This document shows positions 1-5,762 of a stretch of DNA of 8,286 nucleotides, piece by piece. The position numbers were made by a program, and so were the translations under genes. Each line of letters begins with the position of its first letter. Within the stretch, counting starts at the first letter, position 1. This DNA comes from Candidatus Competibacteraceae bacterium. GTDB taxonomy: Bacteria > Pseudomonadota > Gammaproteobacteria > Competibacterales > Competibacteraceae. The notes under the pieces are model-generated. The model made no database searches, had not been told where the DNA came from, and saw nothing but the letters and a program-made list of their open reading frames with translations. Where the stretch lies: the NCBI GenBank assembly GCA_012032855.1, contig JAAUQA010000120.1:1-8286 (forward strand). Reading direction: 5' to 3'.

Positions 1-2
1 CC

Positions 3-266
3 TTCGTCGTGTATGACAACCAGACCCGCTCGATGCTGCAGACCGACCAGCAGTTCCCAAGCATAGGCAGCAAGAACAAAGACATCGTCATCAATGCTGA
101 TGGTTCGGTGGATGTCTGGTTCGGTCCGACGGCCCCCAAGGGGCATGAAAAGAATTGGGTCCAGACCGTCCCAGGCAGGGGCTGGAGTGTGCTGCTACGC
201 CTGTATGGACCCGGGAAGAGCTGGTTCGACAAGACCTGGACGCCAGGTGAGTTCGAATTGCAATGA
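3..266 (+). CDS. DUF1254/DUF1214 family protein, C-terminal fragment (5' end outside window)
   Basis: The reading frame is open from the window edge, so the GTG at 9 is not taken as the start; the frame reads FVV then YDNQTRSML. Residues typical of the DUF1214 C-terminal domain are visible: YDNQTRSMLQTDQ, then GSVDVWFGP, then a GW-x-x-LLRLYGP-like stretch (here GWSVLLRLYGPGKSWFD) and a final W-x-PGE-x-E. In the family this region closes a beta-sandwich domain of secreted or periplasmic proteins of unknown biochemical role. Only about 87 residues are present, so I cannot tell a full DUF1254+DUF1214 protein from a short DUF1214-only one. An attC site begins 78 bp after the stop codon, so the gene is probably the cargo of an integron cassette whose left edge is outside the window. 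Family assignment is from recognised motifs. Confidence 0.8.
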   Translation, partial: FVVYDNQTRSMLQTDQQFPSIGSKNKDIVINADGSVDVWFGPTAPKGHEKNWVQTVPGRGWSVLLRLYGPGKSWFDKTWTPGEFELQ

Positions 267-344
267 GTAACTGGCGACAGACCACGCTTTTTCCGTCCGC
301 GAATAGCGCACTGGAGACTAAGGAAGACACATTGTGGTGCTGCA

Positions 345-447
345 CCATAACAAGCAGCTGCACCGGACAAATTTTACTGTCACCATTTTTGCGCTGCGCG
401 GCAAAAAATGCCGCCAGCAAATTTGCTCGGTGGGCTGAGCGTTATGC
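345..447 (+). other. attC site 1 (integron recombination site, 103 bp)
   Basis: The inverse core is CCATAAC (345-351) and the core is GTTATGC (441-447), with recombination expected after G441. The arms next to the cores are imperfectly complementary: AGCAGCTGCACCGGAC on the left pairs with GCTCGGTGGGCTGAGC on the right, leaving unpaired bases as in known attC sites. AAATTT flanks the interior on both sides, and an inner hairpin has CATTTTTGCGC opposite GCGGCAAAAAATG. The inverse core predicts that the cassette on the left begins with TTATGG, outside the window. Confidence 0.85.
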
Positions 448-489
448 CTCATAGTTCAAGTTCAGTGATCCGCCCAGGAAATACAAAGA

Positions 490-786
490 ATGAAATTTGA
501 GTGGGATCCAAAAAAAGAAAAGATCAATTTCCAGCAGCACGGAATTACATTTGAGCAAGCCTCATATGTATTTGCAGATCCATACGCCCTGAATAAGTAT
601 GATAATGAGCACTCAGAGGAGGACGAAGATAGATGGTTGCTACTTGGAAAATCAATGAATGAGGTTGTGCTAGTTGTAGTGCATACATTCAAAGATCAAG
701 ATGGCATAGAATTAGTCAGAATTATTAGTGCGCGAAAAGCGACGAAAAACGAAAGCACAGAATATCAAAGAAGGTGTCCAAAATGA
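490..786 (+). CDS. brnT: BrnT family toxin (type II toxin-antitoxin, RelE-like fold)
   Basis: This 98-residue protein matches the BrnT pattern: FEWDPKKEKIN at the start, then QHGITFEQA (about residues 16-24) followed by VFADP, an acidic loop, an arginine in EDRW with LLG after it, a hydrophobic strand (VVLVVVHTF) and the C-terminal signature RIISARKATKNE with a Tyr a few residues later. BrnT proteins are ribonucleases that inhibit translation and are neutralised by BrnA. The start is ATG at 490, with AGGAA at 476-480 nine bases upstream. The stop TGA (784-786) overlaps the antitoxin ATG as ATGA, indicating translational coupling. The toxin-first order is typical of brnTA. The HSEEDED acidic loop is longer than I expect for the family. 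The catalytic assignment is from family knowledge only. Confidence 0.9.
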   Translation: MKFEWDPKKEKINFQQHGITFEQASYVFADPYALNKYDNEHSEEDEDRWLLLGKSMNEVVLVVVHTFKDQDGIELVRIISARKATKNESTEYQRRCPK

Positions 787-1010
787 AAGATGAATATGAT
801 TTTAGTGACGCAGAACAAGGCAAGTTCTATCGGCCGATTGAAGAACTAGATATACCAATATACCTTGATAAGGAAGTCAAAGAATATTTCATTGAGAGAT
901 TAAAAGAAAAAGGAGGAAGATTTTCATTAAATCAAGTAGTTAATGCATTGCTTAAGAAAGATATAGAGATTTCTAATCAACTAAGCAGTCAAGGCATAAC
1001 AAGGCTCTAA
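783..1010 (+). CDS. brnA: BrnA-type antitoxin (ribbon-helix-helix/CopG-like)
   Basis: The 75-residue partner of the upstream BrnT toxin would bind and inactivate it and, by family analogy, repress the operon as a DNA-binding dimer. The N-terminal part (EYDFSDAEQGKFYRP) resembles the toxin-binding segment of BrnA proteins. The middle has a short strand, LDIPIYLDKEV, followed by two helices (KEYFIERLKEKGG and SLNQVVNALLKKDIEI), as in a ribbon-helix-helix fold. ATG 783 is preferred over the in-frame GTG at 774: a purine-rich ribosome binding site, AAGAAGGTG (768-776), lies just before it, and the ATGA overlap with brnT is the usual coupling. The last residues (GITRL) and the stop codon are encoded by the left arm of attC 2, so the C-terminus is set by the recombination site. 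Confidence 0.85.
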   Translation: MKDEYDFSDAEQGKFYRPIEELDIPIYLDKEVKEYFIERLKEKGGRFSLNQVVNALLKKDIEISNQLSSQGITRL

Positions 1011-1105
1011 ACCGGACGCCGGAAAGCTCGGTGGTTGCTCGTATGGCGCACGCTGTAGCGAACTTGACGGTGACTTCAAGTGTGTGGTTAGCTTGGTCGT
1101 TAGGT
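994..1105 (+). other. attC site 2 (112 bp)
   Basis: The inverse core is GCATAAC (994-1000) and the core is GTTAGGT (1099-1105). The outer arms GGCTCTAAACC and GGTTAGCTTGG are imperfectly complementary, more loosely than in the other two sites. The interior includes a smaller hairpin, ACTTGA opposite TCAAGT. The brnA stop codon (1008-1010) lies inside it. The flanking core sequences match their own cassettes perfectly, and this supports the site more strongly than the arm pairing does. Confidence 0.8.
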
Positions 1106-2057
1106 GCTGCAAGAGCCATGAACATACTTGATACGGAAAATCATGCAATTGATGCCGAATGCAGCATGGATGTGCTGGAAGGCAATCAGTGCATAGTTAT
1201 TGAGAGTAGCGGCGGCGGTAATCCTACAAAAGGTATCCCGCGAAGAAACCCTGAATACAACAAGTTGCTTTCGGTATTGCTTCAGAGGCTCGAAGAGTCG
1301 AAGGCAAATATAACCAAAGTCGTTCTGGATTCTACGAAAGTCGCTAACATCCCTATTGCGGATCGCACAGCAGAACTAAGTGTTCCTTACCCTATCGATC
1401 TCTCTGGTATCGATATTGAGTCATTCCGCAAAGAGGTTCAGCGAGTGATTTCCCTTATGCATCGAGCCCCTGATGCAAAGAAAGGTGGAAATGCTCAAAA
1501 ACGGATAAGAATCTGCATTGATCGCAATGTCGATTCAGAATCCCTCATTTTCGATTCTAGTGAAAAGCACCTTGGGCAAGAGCTCCCAGAAATTACTGTC
1601 TCACTAAACGAAACAGAGAAGGAATACATTCGCACCGCAAGAATTGGGCAAGGGCAATTTAGAAAAAGTCTTATCGAGGGGTATGGAGGTCGTTGTCCAA
1701 TAACAGGCATAGAAAACGAACAGTTGCTCATAGCGTCACACATAAAGCCTTGGAAAAAATGCACAAACGCTGAACGATTAGACCCTTGTAATGGAATACT
1801 TTTGTCTGCGTTAATCGATCGTCTTTTTGACCAAGGCTTAATCACTTTCGAAGATGATGGCTCCGTTTCTGTTTCATCTCTCCTCGCAGAAAGCGATAGG
1901 AAGAGATGCGCCATCGATCAATGGCCTCGTATCAATCTAAAAGCAGGTAGCAGGCAATATCTGCAGTTTCACCGTGCAGTGGAATTTAAATGCACCTAAC
2001 AAGTACAGCCAGCAGGACAAACCTTCGCTACGCTCCGGTTTGCCTCTGCTGTAGGCG
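1100..2057 (+). mobile_element. Integron gene cassette carrying an HNH nuclease gene
   Basis: The 958-bp unit starts with TTAGGT (1100-1105) and ends at G2057 within attC 3. Its circular form would have core GTTAGGT, the exact reverse complement of its inverse core ACCTAAC (1994-2000). Almost the whole cassette is one gene: the start codon lies 12 bp after the core and the stop codon lies inside the inverse core. Confidence 0.85.
1118..1999 (+). CDS. HNH endonuclease (HNH_2-like) with an unassigned N-terminal domain
   Basis: The protein is 293 residues from ATG 1118. The C-terminal third is an HNH_2-like nuclease: RIGQGQFRKSL, then a Cys in GRCPITG (residue 193), the SHIKPW motif with its His (residue 208), the Asn of CNGILLS (residue 225), and D-x-L-FDQGLITF (Asp 234 and 238). 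This order, with the catalytic SH followed by N and D, is what the family uses to hold a metal ion and cut DNA; relatives act as restriction-type nucleases. Residues about 20-150 form a separate domain, including IPRRNPEYNKLLSVLLQRLE, a VVLDS strand and a basic GGNAQKRIRI segment. I do not recognise it with confidence; by analogy with modular restriction enzymes it could sense modified or foreign DNA. The frame is open back to 1031, but that part is attC 2, so I start at 1118, just beyond the core. AGGTG (1102-1106) and AAGAG (1111-1115) are possible ribosome binding sites. No methyltransferase accompanies it. Confidence 0.85.
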   Translation: MNILDTENHAIDAECSMDVLEGNQCIVIESSGGGNPTKGIPRRNPEYNKLLSVLLQRLEESKANITKVVLDSTKVANIPIADRTAELSVPYPIDLSGIDIESFRKEVQRVISLMHRAPDAKKGGNAQKRIRICIDRNVDSESLIFDSSEKHLGQELPEITVSLNETEKEYIRTARIGQGQFRKSLIEGYGGRCPITGIENEQLLIASHIKPWKKCTNAERLDPCNGILLSALIDRLFDQGLITFEDDGSVSVSSLLAESDRKRCAIDQWPRINLKAGSRQYLQFHRAVEFKCT

Positions 2058-2063
2058 TTAGGC
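1994..2063 (+). other. attC site 3 (70 bp)
   Basis: The inverse core is ACCTAAC (1994-2000) and the core is GTTAGGC (2057-2063). The arms pair very well: TACAGC, GC and CAAACC on the left match GGTTTG, GC and GCTGTA on the right, with the usual unpaired bases between. The loop is TTCGCTACGCTCC, a type common in cassette attC sites. The stop codon of the HNH gene (1997-1999) is part of the inverse core. This is the most canonical of the three sites. Confidence 0.93.
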
Positions 2064-2444
2064 ACTAACGTGGATTCGAAGCACCTTTCTCTAGCGGCCG
2101 ATGCGACTCTCATCTTACATGCGGCTTTTGTTCTATTTGCGGTATTTGGAGGTTTCGTCGCTCTAATCGACGTTCGTATAGCGATAGTACATATTCCCGT
2201 GGTGGCGTGGTCTTCTATTGTAAATATTGCGCACTGGACGTGCCCGTTGACGCCACTTGAGCAAAAGCTCAGGTTTCAAGCTGGCGAGGTATCCTTCGAG
2301 GATGGATGGATACAACATTACCTGGACCGATTGGTACGTCCACTTGGAATGCCTAGAAGAATGGAGCTTATTGCCGGGGTATCGATAATTATGTGGAATC
2401 TTTTGGTTTATGGATTTATCAATCAGATCGGGGCAGGCGCTTAA
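2058..2444 (+). mobile_element. Terminal integron cassette carrying DUF2784 gene, no recognisable attC
   Basis: The cassette begins with TTAGGC (2058-2063) after the recombination point of attC 3. Its own attC should contain the inverse core GCCTAAC downstream of the gene. I find no such sequence before the tldD stop codon at 2567. The nearest is GCCTAAG at 2565-2571, which runs into the tldD stop codon and has no attC arms around it. The right end is therefore undefined; the end given here is only the end of the gene. Confidence 0.6.
2070..2444 (+). CDS. DUF2784 family small integral membrane protein
   Basis: This 124-residue protein carries the marks of DUF2784. A first membrane helix contains LILHAAFVLFAVFGG, a second region around HIPVVAWSSIVNIAHW leads into the conserved CPLTPLEQKLR motif, then come QHYLDRLVRPLG and a last hydrophobic helix (ISIIMWNLLVYGF-like, residues about 104-117). 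The function of the family is unknown; it is predicted to sit in the inner membrane with three or four helices. The start is a GTG at 2070, six bases after the attC 3 core. No in-frame ATG lies early enough to keep the first helix, so the GTG is needed. The only ribosome-binding-like bases upstream are TAGG within the core. Cassette position and family are well supported. Confidence 0.85.
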   Translation: MDSKHLSLAADATLILHAAFVLFAVFGGFVALIDVRIAIVHIPVVAWSSIVNIAHWTCPLTPLEQKLRFQAGEVSFEDGWIQHYLDRLVRPLGMPRRMELIAGVSIIMWNLLVYGFINQIGAGA

Positions 2445-2566
2445 GATTCAGTTGAAGTCGTTCGCCTGTCGGCTCACTCGGACGTGGCAACCTGTCACCA
2501 AATTTGCTTACGCAGATTCGGCGCCAGAACGCCCACACCGCTTACATGGTTTTTCCAGAAAACCGC
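2445..2566. other. Junction between cassette array and tldD region
   Basis: This short stretch separates the stop codon of the DUF2784 gene from the stop codon of the convergent tldD gene. It contains no gene I can support and no clear attC. A small hairpin with arms GGTTTT (2548-2553) and AAAACC (2559-2564) lies just beyond the tldD stop, but no T-tract follows on either strand. Confidence 0.5.
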
Positions 2567-4008
2567 CTAAGCGTGCGTTCCGCCCACCGTCAAGCCATCC
2601 ACTCGCAAGGTCGGTTGGCCCACTCCAACGGGAACGCTCTGCCCTTCTTTGCCGCACGTGCCTACTCCAGCATCCAACTCAAGATCATTGCCCACCATCG
2701 ATACCCGAGTTAACACATCAGGACCGTTACCGATCAAGGTGGCTCCCTTGACGGGGCGAGTCAGTTTGCCGTTTTCGATTAAATAGGCTTCGCTGGCGGA
2801 AAACACGAACTTGCCCGAGGTGATGTCTACCTGACCTCCGCCGAAATTGACCGCGTATAAACCCTTATCTACCGAGGCGATGATCTCACTCGGATCGTGA
2901 GGACCGGCCAACATGTAGGTATTGGTCATACGAGGCAGCGGTAAATGCGCATAAGATTGCCGCCGCCCGTTACCGGTAGGCGCTTTGCCCATCAAGCGGG
3001 CGTTGAGTTTATCTTGGATATAGCCGGTTAGAATCCCGTTTTCGATCAATACGGTATTTTGTGTCGGGGTGCCTTCATCATCGATATTGAGGGATCCACG
3101 CCGATTCGCTAAGGTGCCGTCATCGACCACGGTACACAGTTCTGAGGCTACCCGTTCTCCCATACGACCCGCGAAAGCAGAAGTGCCTTTCCGGTTAAAA
3201 TCCCCTTCCAAACCATGCCCGATTGCCTCATGCAATAACACACCGGGCCAACCCGGTCCCAGTACGACGGTCATGGTGCCTGCTGGAGCAGCCACCGCTT
3301 CAAGATTCACCAGCGCTTGGCGCACCGCCTCCCGCGCATACCCAAGTGCCCGTTCCTGGTCAATGAAATAGCCGTAGCCCAAGCGTGCGCCACCCCCGCT
3401 GCTACCCTGTTCGCGGCGGCCATCTTGTTCCACGATCACGCTAACGTTCAAACGCACCAAGGGACGGACATCACCCGCCAGCATGCCGGCGCTGTCGGCG
3501 ATCAAAATCACGTCATGCACAGCCGCCATACTCACCATGACTTGACTGACTCGCGGATCTTGGCGGCGGGCTTCCGCATCCACCTGTTCTAACAACCGAA
3601 CTTTTTCCGGAGCCGTTAGCGTTTCCAGCGGATCAAGCGGTTCATACAAAGCATTTCTTTGCGTTGCTTGCCGCACTTGTAAGCGACCATCGCCGCCGCT
3701 GCGGGCGATGGCTCGCGCGGCTTTGGAGGCCTCCAGCAAAGCTGGTAAAACGATCTCATCGGAATAGGCCGATCCGGTTTTTCACCGCTAATCGCTCTTA
3801 CGCCGACGCCCTGATCAATATTATGACTGGCTTGTTTAACGTGGCTGTCTTCCAGAAACCAGGACTCATGGCGGCTTAACTGAAAATACAGATCCCCGCC
3901 ATCAATGGCGTGATCCAGCAGATGACTCAAGGCTTGATTCAACTCATCTTCGCCTAAACCGGCGGGGGCGAGGATCTGACGGCGGGCAATATCGAGTGCG
4001 TTGCTCAT
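2567..4008 (-). CDS. tldD: TldD metalloprotease, frameshifted as written
   Basis: TldD, with TldE/PmbA, forms a heterodimeric zinc metalloprotease that trims small unfolded peptides; in E. coli it takes part in microcin B17 maturation and CcdA degradation. The N-terminal part (from ATG 4008) reads [12 protein letters not shown] and [15 protein letters not shown]. The frame then changes, and the rest continues one frame over with [20 protein letters not shown], the metal-binding HEAIGH motif (3215-3232), [40 protein letters not shown] and a C-terminal [17 protein letters not shown]. The break is at the T-run 3778-3782: five A on the coding strand, where six would give [11 protein letters not shown] as the family expects. 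With that base restored the protein is 480 residues, near E. coli TldD (481). An upstream ATG at 4065 would overlap nit and add residues not seen in the family. The partner gene tldE/pmbA is not in the window. Confidence 0.9.
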
Positions 4009-4042
4009 GGGTACAGTTCGGTTTCCCAATGGGTTGAGGAGA

Positions 4043-4894
4043 TTATGGAGTAGTGACCCCGTCAATTTTCCTCGGTTCAGAATGCAAGGCGGGATGGCGG
4101 TGATGAATAGCCGGGAATGAACGTCGAATGCTAGCCATGCGCTCCCGTTCTACCTCAGCCGATACCACCCCCGGCCCTTTAGCAAGACATTCCAGAACGC
4201 TGCCCCAGGGGTCGATGATCATGCTGTGACCGTGGGTTTCCCGACCGGTAACGTGATAACCTCCTTGCGCTGAAGCGATCACATAGCATTGGTTTTCGAT
4301 GGCGCGGGCGCGCAGCAGCACTTCCCAATGGGCTTTGCCGGTGACCGCAGTAAAGGCAGCCGGTAACACCAGGATTTCCATACCCTGATCCAACAGGGCA
4401 CGGAATAGCTCGGGAAAGCGCAAATCGTAGCAAACCGTTAATCCTAACCGACCAAATGGGGTTTCCACCACTACCGGCTCATGACCGGGTTCGATAGTGG
4501 CCGATTCCCGGTAACTTTCCTGGCTTTCCTCAATATGCACATCGAATAAATGCATTTTATCGTAACGTGCAGCGAGTTGGCCGTGTGCGTCGAAAAACAG
4601 ACAAGCGGCCCGTACCTTATCTTCGGCTTCGCCCCAGAGCGGGATAGTACCGCCAACCAACCAAACCTGGTGGCGAGCGGCTTGCCGGGACAAAAAACTC
4701 TGTAACGGCCCATCTCCCGGCTTTTCTCGAATAGCGAGCTTATCCGACTCGCGGCTCATTTGCGCAAAATTTTCCGGCAATACGATCAACCGAGCTCCGC
4801 TTTCAGCGGCTTTAGCGATTAGGCGTTCGGCTTCCAGCAGATTAGCTTCGACGTGTGGCCCGGAGGCCATTTGGATAGCGGCGACGATGGTCAT
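4043..4894 (-). CDS. Carbon-nitrogen hydrolase (Nit1-like, probable deaminated glutathione amidase)
   Basis: This 283-residue nitrilase-superfamily enzyme has all three catalytic residues: Glu41 (VLPENF), Lys113 (YDKMHLFDV) and Cys155 (TVCYDLRFPEL). The family hydrolyses amide or nitrile bonds through a covalent cysteine intermediate. The closest recognisable subgroup is Nit1-type, which repairs deaminated glutathione; MHLFDVHIE and CYDLRFPELFR are characteristic. I chose ATG 4894 over the in-frame GTG at 4903 because AAGGTGA lies five bases before the ATG and itself overlaps the GTG. The gene precedes tldD with 34 bp between them and no visible terminator, so they are probably co-transcribed. 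A yhdP-type gene often sits upstream of this pair in gammaproteobacteria; here a divergent gene occupies that place. Confidence 0.92.
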   Translation of the reverse strand: MTIVAAIQMASGPHVEANLLEAERLIAKAAESGARLIVLPENFAQMSRESDKLAIREKPGDGPLQSFLSRQAARHQVWLVGGTIPLWGEAEDKVRAACLFFDAHGQLAARYDKMHLFDVHIEESQESYRESATIEPGHEPVVVETPFGRLGLTVCYDLRFPELFRALLDQGMEILVLPAAFTAVTGKAHWEVLLRARAIENQCYVIASAQGGYHVTGRETHGHSMIIDPWGSVLECLAKGPGVVSAEVERERMASIRRSFPAIHHRHPALHSEPRKIDGVTTP

Positions 4895-4899
4895 TAGAG

Positions 4900-4905
4900 T
4901 CACCT
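4900..4905 (-). promoter_or_regulatory. Ribosome binding site deciding the nit start
   Basis: AGGTGA on the - strand, five bases before ATG 4894. It overlaps the alternative GTG start at 4903, which makes the longer reading unlikely. Confidence 0.7.
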
Positions 4906-4990
4906 TACATGAAGGTTTATTCGAAGAAATGACGGTTCAGGTAACCATAAACACGAAACATATCACGATTTGGTGAAATAGTGCTCACCG

Positions 4991-5018
4991 TTGGGGTAGA
5001 ATTGATTTCCCTTAAAAT
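4991..5018 (+). promoter_or_regulatory. Candidate sigma70-type promoter for the secreted-protein operon
   Basis: A -10-like TAAAAT (5013-5018) lies 16 bp after a weak -35-like TTGGGG (4991-4996), in the 162-bp region between the divergent nit and the + strand gene at 5057. The -10 differs from consensus at one position and the -35 at three, so this is only a candidate. I could not pick a convincing promoter for nit on the other strand. Confidence 0.3.
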
Positions 5019-5056
5019 GAATCGGTTTTCAACCCCTGGATGAGGAATATTTGACA

Positions 5057-5440
5057 ATGAAGCCATTGACTAAACTGTGTATTTTAACCAGCTTGTGTTG
5101 GGTATTGCTTGCTGCTGTAACAACCGCACAGGCTACTGAGTTGCCGATTCTTACCGGTGAACATTGGACCGAATCGACGGTGGCACAGAAGAGAGCGTTT
5201 TTGTTTGGGATGGCTACCATGCTTGAGGCTGAACAGGAAGCGCAAGGCGAAAATCCAAGTCAGGAAGTTATTGAGAATAGTCTCGTTCCGACCTTAGTCA
5301 AAGGGTTAGATGAATACACCATTGTTACTGCTATGGAAGCCATCGACGCTTACTATGGGCAAAATTCAGATCAGTTAAAACGACCGGTTATAGAAGTGAT
5401 CTGGTTTGAACTAGCCCTGCCCAATGTTACTGCTAAATAA
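5057..5440 (+). CDS. Small secreted protein of unknown function
   Basis: A 127-residue protein with a clear Sec signal peptide: basic start MKPLTK, a hydrophobic stretch (LCILTSLCWVLLAAV) and a likely cleavage after TAQA, before TELP. The mature part of about 100 residues is mostly helical and acidic, with EHWTESTVAQKRAFLFGMATMLEAEQEAQ and later KGLDEYTIVTAMEAIDAYY; the only cysteines are in the signal peptide. I do not recognise a named family. It is probably periplasmic. The frame also allows a TTG start at 5051, but GAGGAA (5042-5047) is nine bases from the ATG at 5057 and only three from the TTG. The next gene begins 22 bp after the stop, so the two are likely one operon. Confidence 0.8.
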   Translation: MKPLTKLCILTSLCWVLLAAVTTAQATELPILTGEHWTESTVAQKRAFLFGMATMLEAEQEAQGENPSQEVIENSLVPTLVKGLDEYTIVTAMEAIDAYYGQNSDQLKRPVIEVIWFELALPNVTAK

Positions 5441-5462
5441 TTCATAAAGAGGATATAGACTC

Positions 5463-5699
5463 ATGAAAGCGATGACTTATGCACTGGGCATTTTTGTTTT
5501 GGCGGTTAGTGTGGGTTGCACGAATATGACACCTGAACAGCAAGGCACCCTGAGTGGTGCAGCGATTGGGGCAGCGGCTGGCGCCGGGATTAGCGCTATC
5601 GCAGGTGGCGATGCTGGCGTAGGCGCCCTGGTTGGTGGGGCTATGGGCGGTGTTGTGGGCAACATGAAGGGACGTGAAGCCCAACGTTACAGATACTAA
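5463..5699 (+). CDS. Glycine-zipper envelope protein, probable lipoprotein
   Basis: This 78-residue protein starts with a hydrophobic leader (MTYALGIFVLAVSVGC) ending in a cysteine that may be lipid-modified; the sequence before it, SVGC, departs from the usual lipobox by having Ser instead of Leu/Val/Ile three places before the Cys. After TPEQQGTL comes a strongly repeated small-residue segment (GAAIGAAAGAGISAIAGG, then GVGALVGGAMGGVVG), the glycine-zipper pattern of YMGG and 17-kDa-antigen-like outer membrane proteins, which inserts into or packs against membranes. The tail is basic and aromatic (GREAQRYRY). GAGGA (5449-5453) is nine bases before the ATG. It sits second in an operon with the secreted protein, suggesting a common envelope role; this is inference. 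Confidence 0.85.
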   Translation: MKAMTYALGIFVLAVSVGCTNMTPEQQGTLSGAAIGAAAGAGISAIAGGDAGVGALVGGAMGGVVGNMKGREAQRYRY

Positions 5700-5715
5700 A
5701 AATGCGACAAATACT

Positions 5716-5744
5716 ACCCGCCGACTACAAGCTAAGCGGCGGGT
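5716..5744. terminator. Hairpin between convergent genes, possible bidirectional terminator
   Basis: A perfect 8-bp GC-rich stem, ACCCGCCG (5716-5723) with CGGCGGGT (5737-5744), and a 13-base loop lie between the stops of the glycine-zipper gene and the convergent moxR gene. Position favours a terminator. No strong T-tract follows directly on either strand (the + strand has TTTT only at 5758-5761), so it may be weak or act another way. Confidence 0.5.
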
Positions 5745-5762
5745 TAGTCATCGGTCCTTTTG

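Larger units (their letters stand above)
442..1099 (+). mobile_element. Integron gene cassette carrying a toxin-antitoxin pair
   Basis: The 658-bp cassette runs from TTATGC (442-447), just after the recombination point of attC 1, to G1099 in attC 2. If circularised it would rebuild a core GTTATGC, the exact reverse complement of its own inverse core GCATAAC (994-1000). That match is what a genuine single-cassette unit should show. The cargo is visibly AT-richer than the tldD side of the window, which fits a foreign origin. Only 42 bp separate the core from the toxin start, so any internal promoter must be very compact. Confidence 0.85.

Noticed and set aside
263..454. Open frame of 63 codons overlapping the end of the DUF1214 gene
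   Set aside because: More than half of it lies within attC 1, the protein resembles no family, and the open frame is explained by the hairpin sequence.
1031..1117. Upstream extension of the HNH gene
   Set aside because: This part is the interior and right arm of attC 2, and the encoded residues do not look like part of the domain.
1495..1914. - strand open frame of 139 codons
   Set aside because: It lies opposite the well-supported HNH domain and has no recognisable motifs.
2548..2564. Hairpin GGTTTT/AAAACC just after the tldD stop
   Set aside because: Only six base pairs and no T-tract on either strand, so not supported as a terminator.
2565..2571. GCCTAAG as the missing inverse core of the last cassette
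   Set aside because: The last base is wrong, it overlaps the tldD stop codon, and no complementary arms or core follow.
2410..2751. + strand open frames between the DUF2784 gene and tldD
   Set aside because: They overlap the strongly conserved 3' end of tldD on the other strand and are low-complexity, arginine- and proline-rich.
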